DNA of 64,000 nucleotides. It comes from Cladosporium sp. IMV 00045. Taxonomy: Eukaryota; Ascomycota; Dothideomycetes; Cladosporiales; Cladosporiaceae. The notes below the pieces were generated by a model. It made no database searches. It worked only from the letters and a program-made list of their open reading frames with translations, and had not been told where the DNA came from. A program made the translations under genes and the position numbers. Of this stretch, positions 12,174 through 23,609 are shown in pieces (the stretch's first letter is position 1; each line of letters begins with the position of its first letter). The DNA lies in the NCBI GenBank assembly GCA_001931905.2, contig MSJI02000297.1:1-64000 (forward strand), in the 5' to 3' direction.

Positions 12174-12949
12174 AGTTCTCGCCAACGGCCAAGGACCGAC
12201 CGACCGTTACCGCGTCGAGCGCTAACCGCCTCCGCCGCCAGCACCGTCCTCCTCACTGACACCACTCTCCGCCTCTTTCTCCTCTCCTCCTCGTGTTGTT
12301 GCTATTCCTCGCCCTCGCCGCCCGGTAGTGGCGCTTTGCATCTCAGCGCAGGCCCGCCTCGTTCTCTCTGCACGGCGTCTTGCTGCAGAAGAGTGTCATC
12401 GCCAGTACATGTCGCTGCTACAGGACGACGACTGACTGACACCTGACTTGCCGTGCTCCTTCAACTCCACGCACGCTGCGTTTCGGATAGAAGCCTCGAC
12501 TGCCGAACCATCGCTTCGACATCATCGCCGCTGCCGCGCCCGCTGTGCTTTCACCACACTCTCGCTCTCGCATTTCATCTCACATCTCGTCAACCACCGA
12601 CACCGCATCCTGCATTTCCACTCGACAACCAGCATCTCTAACATTGCGCCCGCGCGCAACCTGTCGCCCTAAGACCGCTTCGAAAGTCGGCCTCTGGTCC
12701 GGCGTCCACTCGCTACTTGCTATCGACTGCATCTCCGAGCTTCTGCGAAGCACCCTACGCTCTCTCGACCGCCCGCCATACTGAGCCACCTACGCATCCA
12801 GCTTATGCGTCACTGGCAGCATTGAAGAGAAGACACAAAGCGACCGGACTCGCACCCCAAAACGACAGTCATTTCTGCAACGGCCGACCTGGAAGGACAT
12901 TAGACTTCTGGACTCGCCCTGCCTTCGGCCCTCTGGCGGCCTCATTTTC
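9198..12949. other. long intergenic region and probable 5' leader
   Basis: About 3.7 kb without a gene I can support. Frames at 9979-10359 (-), 10621-10899 (-) and 10989-11468 (-) or 11113-11451 (+) are open but lack domains and mostly overlap one another on opposite strands. 9700-9960 is strikingly C-rich on the + strand. From about 11700 to 12949 the sequence becomes pyrimidine-rich with a CT microsatellite, as expected for the promoter and 5' leader of the membrane protein gene starting at 12950. Confidence 0.4.
12141..12171 (+). repeat. (CT)n microsatellite in probable 5' leader
   Basis: An uninterrupted run of about 15 CT units, 0.8 kb upstream of the start codon at 12950. CT tracts are frequent in promoters and leaders of filamentous ascomycete genes. 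The stretch around it is also CT-rich. Confidence 0.85.
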
Positions 12950-15149
12950 ATGGACGAGAACATGGCGCCCCCAAGCAAGCGGAGAAAACTGCAGAGCTCG
13001 GCACAGGATGTCTTGCAGCAGTCAGCACTAGCGACGAGATCTTCGGGTCCCCCATTCTTCCACGGAGTCGAACACATCGAGACATCACCAACCACTCGAC
13101 CAGCCGGCTCATCACCTCAGCGTGTTGAAGAAGTTCACCTCGAGATCCGAAATCAACCCATTGTCAACGCCGAAGAACGCATTCGTATACTTCGACGCCA
13201 GGGAACGGCAGCTGTATCCGACATTATCAGCACAAATTCCGACGCAGATGTCGTGGTAGCAGTGACGGCCAATGTTGATGCTTTTGGTAGTACCACTGCC
13301 TTGACGTCGGCTACTGTTACGGCCGACATGCCTGACGTAGCATCCTTGTTATCGACTTCTGCCACAACTGCCACAGTATCGGACGCATCCGATTCCGATT
13401 CCGAACCTTCGAGTGCGGCGACTTCATCGAGTGCTCCTGCCTCATCGACCGGCTCCAGCTCGTCGCAGCCGCCACTTGGTACCGGCGGTTCATCGAGTAC
13501 TCCTGCCTCGTCAACCGACTCCAGTTCATCTCAGCCGCTGATCGGTACCGGCGGTTCAAGCAGTACAAACTCCGGAGCGAGGGAAACATCATCATCATCA
13601 TCCCAACCCTCATCAGGATATCAGTCTTCACCATCTTCAACTGGGACGGGAGATCAGTCCTCGGATGACGATACATCAACCTCAGCAAGTTCAGCGCCTT
13701 CTGCGTCTGCAGTCGGCACTGCTCCCTCACGCACGAACCAACCGTCCTCTCAGGGTACTATTTTGGGTTCATCCACTTCTGCTAATAGCAGCGTGTCACT
13801 GTCTACGCCTCAAAGTAGCCTTTCATCAGTTTCGTCCAGCAACAGGCTGAATCTGACCACATCTGGTAAGCTACTTTTCATGTACACTTTATGGGAAGTA
13901 TGCTAATACACTTCAAGCATCAACTTTGACCAGCGGTAGCTCCGTGTTCACCTCCGACTTCACTATCGACTTAGCTTCTGTGACTACCAGCTCCGCAGAT
14001 TCGAGCTCCTCGGTAGACTTCAATGCACTCTTCCTCGGCACACTTTCGGACGGAGATGTCGAGACATTCACACGATCTGACGAGGAATTTACGACTACAC
14101 TTTCCGATGGGCAAACAGCAACGGTGTCCCCTTCCTCAACAGGCAGCCCGAGCTCGAGTACTAGAGGATCTGCCAGCCGATCTTCCGGATCCGTTACGAC
14201 CATATCGGACGACCAGTCAACTGTACGATCTACTATCTTCTCCACGGCCGAACCTTCATCTACTCAAAGCTCGGACGATAGCGATGGTATTGGTATTGCT
14301 GGGGCTGCAGACCAAGGCGCAACTGGAACTTCAAGCGACATTGCGACGGCCACCGCATCCAACGACGACTCCGACAAAGATGACTCTACTGCACCACCGG
14401 GCACCATCGCCGGAGGCGTTGTAGGTGGTGCTGCAGGACTTGCTCTTGTGGTCCTCATAATTCTGCTTTTCCTACGACGATACAAGAAGCGAGCGCAAAT
14501 TGGTCACAGTGCACTCCCTCCAAACTCGATGGGCGTTGCACCCGAACCAGATGCAGGTCCCAGCTCTGGTGGACCAGGCATGGCTGAACGTGCTGGTCTC
14601 ATGCCTTTCGCTGGCGCGGTCCCAGCTCTTTTCAGGAACCAAAGCCGTAGTCAGAACAGCGGCGCTGGATCTGATTCTCGCGAGCGCGGCTTCCAGCGTG
14701 TATCTGGCCGCAAGCTCCCCTCGGCGTTCAGTGAGGGCATGACATCTGTTCCGAACCCGATCCGCTCCCCACCGCCTACCATGCCTTTGGTCAGTCCTGA
14801 AGACGACACGAATAGAAATCTAAGCAGCCAATCTTTCTACCGGGACAGCACTGGATTCTACGGCGGCGATGGCTCGACCAATTCGTCTCCCGACCCGTTT
14901 GCAGACAACAACGCACCGCCCGGTGGCGAAGACAGTGCCGCCGCCGCCGCCGCCGAGAAATTGATCATGTCGCCAGGCCCTCAACGACGGCCAACAGTCC
15001 ACCAAGCCAGATCGAACGTGCAAAACCCCATCGCCGCGACTTCAGGGACACCGTCTTGGACCCCAAGCGCAACAGCAGCGTTCGGCAGAAGCGAAACTCC
15101 CGTTTCCCTAGACGGGAGCAGGAACAGCCGGTTCACGGAAGAAGTGTGA
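12950..15149 (+). CDS. Ser/Thr-rich single-pass membrane protein (Mid2/Skg6-like layout)
   Basis: A 715-residue protein encoded by two exons (12950-13865, 13918-15149); the 52-nt intron has a GTAAGC donor, a TGCTAAT branch point and a CAAG acceptor. Layout: a basic N-terminus (SKRRKLQ), a moderately conserved stretch to about residue 130, a very long Ser/Thr-rich region likely to be O-mannosylated, one transmembrane helix at about residues 466-488 (GGVVGGAAGLALVVLIILLFL) stopped by RRYKKR, and a ~220-residue cytoplasmic tail rich in Ser/Pro. This is the layout of wall-stress sensors and Skg6/Axl2-type proteins, but no specific domain is recognisable and there is no clear N-terminal signal peptide. 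Two exact-length 22-residue repeats lie at 13434-13565. Function unknown; cell-surface sensor or adhesin-like role is inference. Confidence 0.8.
13434..13565 (+). repeat. two tandem 66-bp coding repeats
   Basis: Two adjacent 66-bp units (13434-13499, 13500-13565), each coding a 22-residue Ser/Gly-rich block of the form TPASSTxSSSSQPxxGTGGS. The copies differ at scattered, mostly synonymous or conservative positions, so the duplication is not very recent. Confidence 0.8.
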
Positions 15150-16274
15150 GCCAACACATCATTTGCATAATGCACATTGTTCCTTAACAACTCAACAATT
15201 GGACTCGCGCATTGCAGCCCATTATGTTTTTCCTTTTGTCTTTTCACGATACCACCCGCCGTCAATGCAGTGCCAAAGGAGCAGCATTGTGGCGCTTGCA
15301 TTATGTGTTTTTCTCTTATTTGGGCTCCTGTTTTTCTTCCTTCTTCTCTTGCCACTACAGCGCGCATGCATCTCTATACATATCGAAGACAACGCTTTCT
15401 CACGGCCGCAGTGCTGAGGGCGATGTCTATGTCTATTTGTTTGCTGTCTGCCATGGTGAAGACGGCTGGAAAAAGGAAGAAGATGAAGGGGTATGAGGAT
15501 GTGGATCATCCCGGGGGGGTTTTTTTTTTATTTTTATCCATGGCATCAAACCCTTTGACTACATAGGTCCTTCTTGTCCTCGGATGTGCGTTCGCCGTGA
15601 GGGCGAGGGGGTGTGCATATATTAATGTTTCTAGATCCAGAATCGGTGTAATCACAATACAGTGAGTTATTATTGAGTGTCCCAATCAACAATACCTTAA
15701 TAATAAGTGACACTCTCTATTGGCAAGCACTGGAAATGGGAAACTACAATTCAGGGTCCAGGGTGCTGCCTGAAAGCTTATGTTTTTTAATGTATCATCA
15801 AAGAAACAATGAGCTCTTCGTTAGATAATAATCCCCCGTTTCATGCTTCTGCCGTTGATATCGTTTGGAAGAGCACGGCAACAATCGATTGCAATCGTTT
15901 AAATTATCACGGCCTGTGCATCAATCTCACGTGCATTCGTTGCTATAGCGCGCCCTGCTAATGCCGCCTCGGCTCGCGCGTTACTTCGCTCTAAACGGGC
16001 TGTTTGCTGCTGCTGCTGCTGCTGCTTCGATAATTCCATCCTGAACCCAAGCCGTCGGGCAATTGCACTTTCCCTTTCTGTGCTCACGCTTCGTGAGCCT
16101 TTGTTTTGAGGGAGTGCTTGGAGGAAATCCTCACAGGCTTATTATTCTTCATACTGTGCAAAAGACTGGGGATTGAAGAAAAGAAAAAGAGCAACCGAAA
16201 CAGACCCTCCCCGACTCCAAAACCCCGGTCTCTCCCAAAGAAAAAGTCCAGCCAACATCCCCCGCCTTGCGACA
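15150..16274. other. intergenic, no supportable gene
   Basis: 3' flank of the membrane protein gene and promoter of the Whi5-like gene. A minus-strand frame ending at 15899 contains a Gln7 run (GCT repeat at about 16009-16026) followed by an Arg/Ala-rich helix-like stretch, but no convincing start or upstream exon was found, so it is not called. Confidence 0.4.
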
Positions 16275-16964
16275 ATGAATACGCCGTACTTCGTCGGCTC
16301 GAACGACGAGAATGCGATGGAAACCAGCCCCTTGGCACCCCCGAACACCATCAAAGCGACTCCCCACAACCGCCGCGTGCTGGGCGAGGTTTCCACGAAC
16401 CCGCGGGTCTACGGCTCCTCGCCTGCCACGGGAGGAGGGTTGTTCAGCGGGAAGAGGGCGCTGATGGGCAGTCCGCTTAAGAGGAGTTTTACCGCGGCCG
16501 TTGAGGAGGGGTATGGGTTGAAGTATTTGAAGAGGAGGAGGGGGGAGGGCGATGTACTGGGGTTTCAGGGAGTGGGGACGGGGAGGATTGAGGAGCGTGT
16601 TGCGGATGCTGCTGCTGCTGCTGCTGCTGCTGGTCCTGTGGATCCTGCGATTGGGGGTGTGAGGGCGCAGTCGGTGCCGGAGGGGGTGGTGGTAAGTTGG
16701 ACATTTCGGACTGAATTGGAAGAGAGAGAGGTTCTTTGGGCTAACACAATGCTGCTTCCTAGGCTCATCATGCTCCTCCTGAACCTACGATTGGATTCCC
16801 TCCTTCACCCACCGAGCCTAATACGCCTTCAGATAGCGGGGGAGAGACGCAAGGGTCCTTTTCTTCGCTCATCGACTATGATCCCTCATCGCAGCATGCA
16901 ACCACCACCGCAAGGCCACGGTCGAGGCAGAAGAAGAAGCAGCACAAACAGCCGCAGCAGCAGC

Positions 16965-17004
<40 letters not shown>

Positions 17005-17482
17005 GAATTCCCGGGGAGGAGAAGAGCAACAACAATTAATACAACAACAACCCCTCGTACCTCCCCAATCCCCACCCAAAACAATCACCCACGCCGAAAC
17101 GCTCCGCCTCCGCCTCCACCTCGCCATGTACAAAATCCAAACAAACCAGATCCACCTCCCCTTCTCCGAACTCCAACTCCCAAACCCCCAAGCCTCCTCA
17201 TCATTGCATCGCCAACACATCAACGACGCTGTCGAAGAAGCCGTCGCTTCTCTACGGCGGGAAGCCATGGAGCGCATGCCGAAGCCGCAGGAGGGCCGGA
17301 CGCCGACGACGCTCGTCCCCGGTCCGTTGCTGCATCCGACCGCGCATAGCAGTCGCTTGGTTCCTCATCCGGAGCGGCAGAAGGCTGCGAGTCGGTTGCC
17401 GCCCGTGGGGGTTTTTGGGAGGCATGGGTCGGCGCCGTTGCCGAGTGGGATGAGGGGGGAGATTGAGGGGTGGGAGAGGTGA
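16275..17482 (+). CDS. Whi5/Nrm1-family G1/S transcriptional repressor
   Basis: A 378-residue protein from two exons (16275-16691, 16763-17482); the 71-nt intron has GTAAGT, GCTAAC and TAG. The C-terminal part carries the Whi5-family motif at about residues 249-277: AETLRLRLHLAMYKIQTNQ followed by IHLPFSEL. In yeasts Whi5 and Nrm1 bind SBF/MBF through this motif and repress G1/S genes until CDK phosphorylation; Ser/Thr-Pro sites are present (e.g. SPLAPP, PPSPTEP, PPQSPP). Between the exons lie an Ala8 run near residue 112-119 and a Gln16 run just after the basic stretch RSRQKKKQ. Start Met at 16275 (MNTPYFVGSND) was chosen over in-frame upstream codons because the upstream part has no protein-like features. 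Whether it is the Whi5 or the Nrm1 orthologue cannot be told. Confidence 0.8.
16952..17002 (+). repeat. (CAG)3(CAA)n coding microsatellite
   Basis: Three CAG and then thirteen CAA codons in a row, giving 16 glutamines in the Whi5-like protein. The pure CAA run is prone to length change by slippage. Confidence 0.9.
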
Positions 17483-18234
17483 TGAGTAGGGGACGAGTTT
17501 TGTCGGTGCTGGTGCTGATGTTGGGCTGGGGGAGGGATGGAGGGATGCATGAGATGGCAGGATTTACTTTTTCGAAAGGGGATTGTATTGCTGGATCGAT
17601 TGAAGGTTCATATCGGTGGATTATAAAAGATACCAAGGGCTTGCTTGTTATGATGGCATGGAGATGGGCATTGATATGGTTGATATTACCATTATTGAGG
17701 ATTGCTCAGTGCTGATGCGAACGGCACTAACTGAGTGGGAAAGAGACATGAGTTTATGTATGTAGTTTTGATATTGTAATATAGATATTAAGTAACGCCT
17801 TCTTGGTTCTGGCGTGGAACCGCTCCGAGTATTTGCCTGTTTTTTGGTGTTCGGTTTCATCTGCACATACATCTTCACTTTTGTTCTTCTGATGGCCAGC
17901 CATGTACTGTCTCGTAGTTCCTACTCGATGATGCAAATCGACTTCGTTGGTTGCCATTTTGCTTTTCCAGATTTTAAGCTTCCGATTTGCAAGCATCATT
18001 TCGTAAGGGGCGGTTTTTTAACAGCAAGCCCCACCAAAATCAATCATAAAGGATGCTGTCTGCCGAACTGCGGAGTGCACTGCGCTCTGCGACTTCATAC
18101 GACTTCATCATCACTACTGTCTCGATACATCTACATTGCCATGTCGGCGTATCATAGATGCATTGTCGCCTTCACTGCTGAGTGCAAGATATTCTGACAT
18201 GACCCAAGCTGGATGGAATTTTTAGAATAAAAGA
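17483..18234. other. intergenic, no gene seen
   Basis: 3' flank of the Whi5-like gene and promoter of the SET gene. Short frames only, no domains. Confidence 0.5.
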
Positions 18235-20279
18235 ATGCAACTGTCTCCGCCCACGTCCGTCATGGCAGACCAAGTCGACGATGTCGCTCGGCAAGTGGCG
18301 CACACCATCTCAGAGCGCATCCCAGCAGCCATTCAGCAATTGCTGCAGAAAAACTCTCACGAGAACATTGATGGACTGCGCCTTGACTGCAATCTCTCTC
18401 TTGGAAATGCTTCTTCTCCTTCTTCCCAAGAGGCCCCCATGCAGGTCATTTCCGTCGACGTCGCTGCCTTCTTGCAACACCTGTCCCGCCAAGGAGAATC
18501 GACGAACCTCCAACAGCTCACGCCAATGAGTGAGCAGCCTGCTCTCCCGTCTCCTGAACCCACACAAGTGCACTCATCCGCCACCGAAGCCCGGAACTTC
18601 AGACCACGCTCGGCGTTGACATCGCCAGCGCAAACCCCAGAGATATCAGATGAAAACCCGGCCAAAAGGCGCAAAGCAACCGGTGGCCTCCGCGTCGTAG
18701 CCGCCGCCAATGCCGAGCCCATCACCGGGACCGCGACCAATACAGCGCGGAGACTGGAAAGCGACGTCCGAGTCTTCCCTCAACGCAGGAAGAACGTCGG
18801 CGACAACCCCGTCTTCCAGCCCTCGTCGCTGCAGAAATTCGTCAAAGGCGTCTGGGAGAGCATCTACTCCAGCATTCGCATGGATCCCACCGAAGTCATC
18901 GAGCAGTGGCAGACGATCGAAGCGAACGGGCAGCCGAAGTTCCTCACGAGCAGCGAGCAGGAACTCGCCATGAGAGACAGCTCGATCGTCGGTGGCACGT
19001 TTGGCAGGATGAGCATTCTCGCTAGGAAGCTCAGCCAGACTAGCAGGACGTGTCGATCTCTCGAAGTCATCGTGCAGGCGACTTGGGTGAGGTTGTTCGA
19101 AGATCGCGTGCATGAGTTGACCGCGACTATGGGCAAGGAGAGGGCGAAGAAGTCTACCATCGCTGAAGCTTGTCTGGACTTCCACTGGACGGAGAAGGAG
19201 CTTCGAAATAAGATGGGCGTCTGGCGTGGTTATCACGACATTCAGAAGGCTGGTGGCTGGGCCGCACTGGTTTTTGCCGGAATGGGGCTTTACCGCTTTT
19301 GCAAGTATCGGGTTTCGTTCAACGAAGAGACTTTCCAATCTTTGCGCGCACTTCGACATAGATTCGAGGTCGCCGCCGACACCTTACATCCCCGCTGGAG
19401 GCAGTTACTAGGCATCATCGGCGCGTCCACAGAACGCAAATACACCGGCCACCCGCACGACTATGTAATCGGCACGCCCGCCAACGAAGCCCTCCCGCTC
19501 TCCATCACCTACCAGCAATGGGACCGAGACTTCAGCTTCACGCACCTGGACACCTGCCAAATCGACGAAGAAACCTGGGGCCTCTACGACCCGCGCGTCG
19601 TGCACCCAGCCCATTCACAAAACTCGCACACCTGCCAGGTCTGCCACGAGCGGCAGTCCGACGACCCGCCGCAGAACGCGTGCACCTGCTTCCCCAACCT
19701 CTACCCGCAGACGGCGGCGCACAACGCCCCCGTGCAAGTCTACCGCACGCCCAACGGGCGCAACAACGGGCTGGTGGCCTGCCTGCCCTTCGACCGCGGG
19801 ACGGCGGTGGGCGAGTTCGTCGGCCAGATTACTTCCGGTCTCGCGAATTTGGACGTCATGGTCGGGCAGACGGAGAGCGGGTCGTATCAGATTTGGCAGG
19901 GGCGGCAGGGGAATTACACGCGGTTCGTCAACCATTCGTGCCAGCCGAATAGTCAGTATGAGAGGTTCATGTGGATGGGCACGCAGCGGATCGTGCTCGT
20001 TTCCAAGGGCATTGAGGCGGGGGAGGAGGTCACGGTGGATTATTCGGATACTTATTGGAAGGTACGTTTTGTGTGTTGTGGGAGGAGTGTGGACGTGTGT
20101 GTTCTTTCACGCTGTTTTTGCTTCTTTTACTTGTTTCTATTTGTTATTCGTGAGGATTTCTGTGGCTGACTTGCTCTTTCTTGCAGAATCTTGACAAGGA
20201 ATGCCTCTGCGGCCAGCCCAAGTGTCGCTACAAAAGCCGCTCGCGCACTTTGACACCACCGAAAGCCGTTGGCACATAA
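18235..20279 (+). CDS. fungal SET-domain protein, probable histone-lysine methyltransferase of unassigned class
   Basis: A 639-residue protein from two exons (18235-20061 and 20187-20279; 125-nt intron with GTACGT and TTGCAG). Residues ~440-639 hold a SET domain with the hallmarks: RFVNHSCQPNS (NHSC at 566-569, the AdoMet/knot motif), GEEVTVDYSD (catalytic Tyr near 603), and, only after splicing, a post-SET zinc motif CLCGQPKCR. A Cys/His-rich stretch just before the SET part (TCQVCHERQ and NACTCFPNL) resembles a reduced pre-SET. Residues ~200-420 form a conserved-looking globular region (KFVKGVWESIYSSIRMDP, FHWTEKELRNKMGVWRGYHD) that I cannot name; the first 180 are disordered. Start: first Met at 18235; Met at 18262 (MADQVDD) is equally possible. 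Substrate residue is unknown. Confidence 0.82.
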
Positions 20280-20427
20280 CATCTTCTGATTTTAAGGGTT
20301 GCTCTCAGTCGAGGCCTTGATCGACATTGATCTGGCGCGGGCCAACATAGTTTCAACAGCTGGACAGCCCTGTCCACACCAATCACGGCAAGATTTAACT
20401 CTCGTGAATTCACCGCGAAGAACGCTT

Positions 20428-22205
20428 TCACGCCAGGCTGTCACGCCTCGAATCGGCCGGCACAGTTCTGGGCTTGAACTTGGTGTGGAAGTTCAGCTGG
20501 CGCACAAACCAGGCGTTGAAGGTCTGCCATTCCGCACCGGGCGTCTCGAGCTCGATCTCGAAGTTTCTGAGGAACGTGGGCACGAGCTTGTAGATCTCAA
20601 GCAGGCTGTCATGAGGTCGTCAGTAAAGACCTTGAGGGGAGATCGCCTGCGGATCAAGACTCTTCTATCTTACCTGATGTTCTTGCCAATACAAGTCCGG
20701 GCCCCAGCGCCGAACTGGAACATCGTCGCTTTCATCTCCTTGAGCTGCTCGGGCGAGGCTTGGAGCCAGCGTTCGGGTTTGAAATCGTCGACATCTTCGC
20801 CGAAAATTTCCGGCCTTCGGTGTACGACCCACGCGTTGCAGCCGACGATCGTGCCGCCTGGGATGCGCTCGCCCAGGATTTCCATGCCTTGAGGCGGCAC
20901 GATGCGTTCGAGAATGAGACCCGGCGCGGGGTGCAGGCGGAACGACTCCTGGATGACGGCGTCGAGGAAAGGCAGAGTCTGGCTTTCTTTCCAGCCGACT
21001 TTGTGGTAAGGTTTCTCCGTGATGGTGCCGTTGCGCGCGGCTTCGTCCAGCTCTTCCATCAGCTGCTTGTAAGCCTTGGGGTGCTTGAGCAAGTTATAAA
21101 AAACGCTGCTCAAACTGATAGCCGTCGTCTCCGAGCCCGCGAAAACCATACTGTTGCACGACGCCAGCACCTGCTGATCCGTCATGAACGACGGGTGATC
21201 GTGTTGCGCCTGCGTGAATTTGGTGAGCAAATCCACACCCTTGCCACTGCCCTCGTCCGCCTCGCCGGTCTCGCGGACTTTCTTCATCTCCCCCTCGCGC
21301 GCGGCGGATTGCTTCAGCGCGAAGCGCGTGACGGGGAACATCTGCTTCGTCACGCCCCAGCGCTCCAGCGCGAGCCGCACGGGATTCTTCTGCCACAGCA
21401 AGTCGAGCGCGGGCATTTGGCCCACGGGACCGGCGTACGCGAGGAAGCTGCCGATGAACTCGACGATGCCTTCGACGTCTTCGTTCTTCTCCACGAAGCC
21501 CAGACGCTTGCTCCAGGTCAAGTCGCCGATGACGTCGAAGGCGAAGAACTGCAGCCACTGGGAGAAATCGCAGGTCTTGCCCGTGTCGAGGAAGAGTCTG
21601 CGCGTCTGCTCGATGAACGCGTCCGTCGTGCTGTCGACGAGTGGCTCGTAGTTGACTAGTGATGACATGGAGAAGGCCCCGTTGACGCAGCGCCGGTATT
21701 TGGCGTGGAAGCTCTCGTCCGTCGTGCTGAACAGCGAGTAGATGGGTCGGCCTTTGGAGATGGCTGTTTGGACGGGGTAGAATTCCGACTGTGATGTTGT
21801 TTGTCAGCGGCTGGAATTCTTCTTCTTCTCATCCGCACTGAAAGAGAAAGCAAACAGCACACTGATTTTGCACCACATCTGCAAGACAGGTCGACCTACC
21901 TTCGTCATCCCCTTATTCAGCCCATAAATCACCTTAATCGCCCTCGGATCCGCAAACGACAGCACATTCGGCCCCAGGCGCACCACATCCCCATGCCTGC
22001 GATGCAAGTCTATATGCGTCCACTGCGCCTTCCTCCCACGGACATCAAAGTACCTCCACCAATTCGTGTAGCCCGCCAGAGGGTGGCCGGGGAATTTGTG
22101 CAGGTTGTTGTGGAATTTGTTCCGCAGCAGGTGCGTAAGGATGGAGGCCAGGAGGAAGAGGGGCCAGTGTGTCGTTAGGAGGGAGAGGAGGGAGGTGGCC
22201 AGCAT
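20428..22205 (-). CDS. cytochrome P450 monooxygenase (pisatin-demethylase-like)
   Basis: A 532-residue microsomal P450 from three exons (22205-21900, 21788-20674, 20605-20428; introns 111 and 68 nt, all phases match). An N-terminal hydrophobic anchor covers about residues 2-25. Class motifs are intact: I-helix AGSETT, K-helix ESFR (ExxR), PERW, and the heme loop FGAGARTCIGKNI with the ligand Cys at about residue 468. The N-terminal LHKFPGHPLAGYTNWW and DLHRRHGDVVRLGPN pattern resembles fungal CYP families such as pisatin demethylase (CYP57-like), used in detoxification or secondary metabolism. There is no other biosynthetic gene beside it: it is convergent with the SET gene (148 bp apart), so it looks like a stand-alone catabolic or detoxifying P450. 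Substrate unknown. Confidence 0.9.
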
Positions 22206-23609
22206 GTTGAATGGGTTGCTGGGTGTGGGATGGGGAAGGACAAGTTGATTGATTTGAGGGGAGGTGGGAAGGAAGAGAGAGGAGGACGATCTTTGGTTCT
22301 TACATACACATGCGTAGAAGTAAATACCTTACACAGACGTCGGCATCCGGCACGCCTTTACCCATACGCCCAGTGATTACGCTCGTTTCGCGACACGAAG
22401 CGTCAAGAGAGGTCACGGCAGATGCGTGAGGCCCGGCATATCGGTAGATAGACTCAGAGCAGAAGCAGAGAGCAGGTCGATAGCACAGGATTACTTAAGT
22501 AGGGCAAGGTGTGTCGTCCAGATGTCGAACCGCGGCAGTTGTGTAGGTGGGCTATTATCGGTTTCGGGCGGCTGACGCAAGAGAGAGAGAAGAGGTCACG
22601 GCAATTGAGAATTGTTGGCACTTGCGTGGTCATGGGAGATGGGGCAGGGGATGGGGTTCCGCGAGGGCCGATGGGCGGTGATCAATGTTAGGTAGATATG
22701 GCGAGATATCTGTTCTGTTTCTATGTGCAGCTCTTTTCTCACAGGACTTTGGAACCAACAGTTCATGAAATGCACCGCTCTTTGACCTGTGCCGTAGTAT
22801 CCCTTCTGACAGCAATACTCTATATCCTGGCAAATCACTCGAATACAAAAATCGATTCCCAATCGCCACCACCATCCCCCATCCCAACTGCCGAACCAGC
22901 TCTATCATCGAGACGATGCGTAGACGGCTGGTGGCATGTGCAGTCTCGCATTTGCCTCGCCTCGTGCCCCGGACGGAGCAGCCCCAGACCGACCAGCACG
23001 AATCCGCCTCCACATTTCGTGGAAGTCAAAATAGCACATATCGGCAGTTGAGGGGAGGGCGAACTGCCGTGCCTTTGCCTGCTTGTCTGTGAGAAGGCGA
23101 TGATTGAGAGTCTGTGATTTCTCATGACAGGGACGAGCGGTTGGTGGTATCATGAAATGGTTGGTCGCTTGATGAATCACATTTGCTTGATTGGTTCCAT
23201 TCAGTATCGAAGTCTCGAATCAATCTTATCGTTGTTGGCTTTTAACATAATGTCGCTTAATCTCACAGAGTTACCCTATACATCGCATTTCCCAAGACGA
23301 CGAAGAGTGTAAGCCACGGATCTAAGGTGAAGGCCAGTCTTCTGCTCAAACAAAACGGATCAGACGACGAGATGTCCGCAGGGCGAGAAGAAAATCGAAT
23401 CGAAGCGGCTATTATTACCATCATAAGAATAAAATGATTTATAAACACAAATCTTAGAGGCCGTGTGTCGTTCGCTCTGCTGACGGTCACTCATTTCCAA
23501 TGCCCTCGCTGCCGCAAGACTTGAAGTAGGAATGTCAACGTCTCTCAACCAGTCTCAAAATCGAGCTGGAGCAACCCTCGAGCCTCCAACTCACAGGACC
23601 GACAGTCCC
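22206..23609. other. intergenic, no gene seen
   Basis: Promoter side of the P450 gene and 3' flank of the PHD gene. Only short frames without domains. Confidence 0.5.

Noticed and set aside
15899..16087. Minus-strand frame with a Gln7 run and an Ala/Arg-rich helix
   Set aside because: No ATG at the 5' side and no upstream exon with a good acceptor; likely a GCT microsatellite effect, though a terminal exon cannot be excluded.
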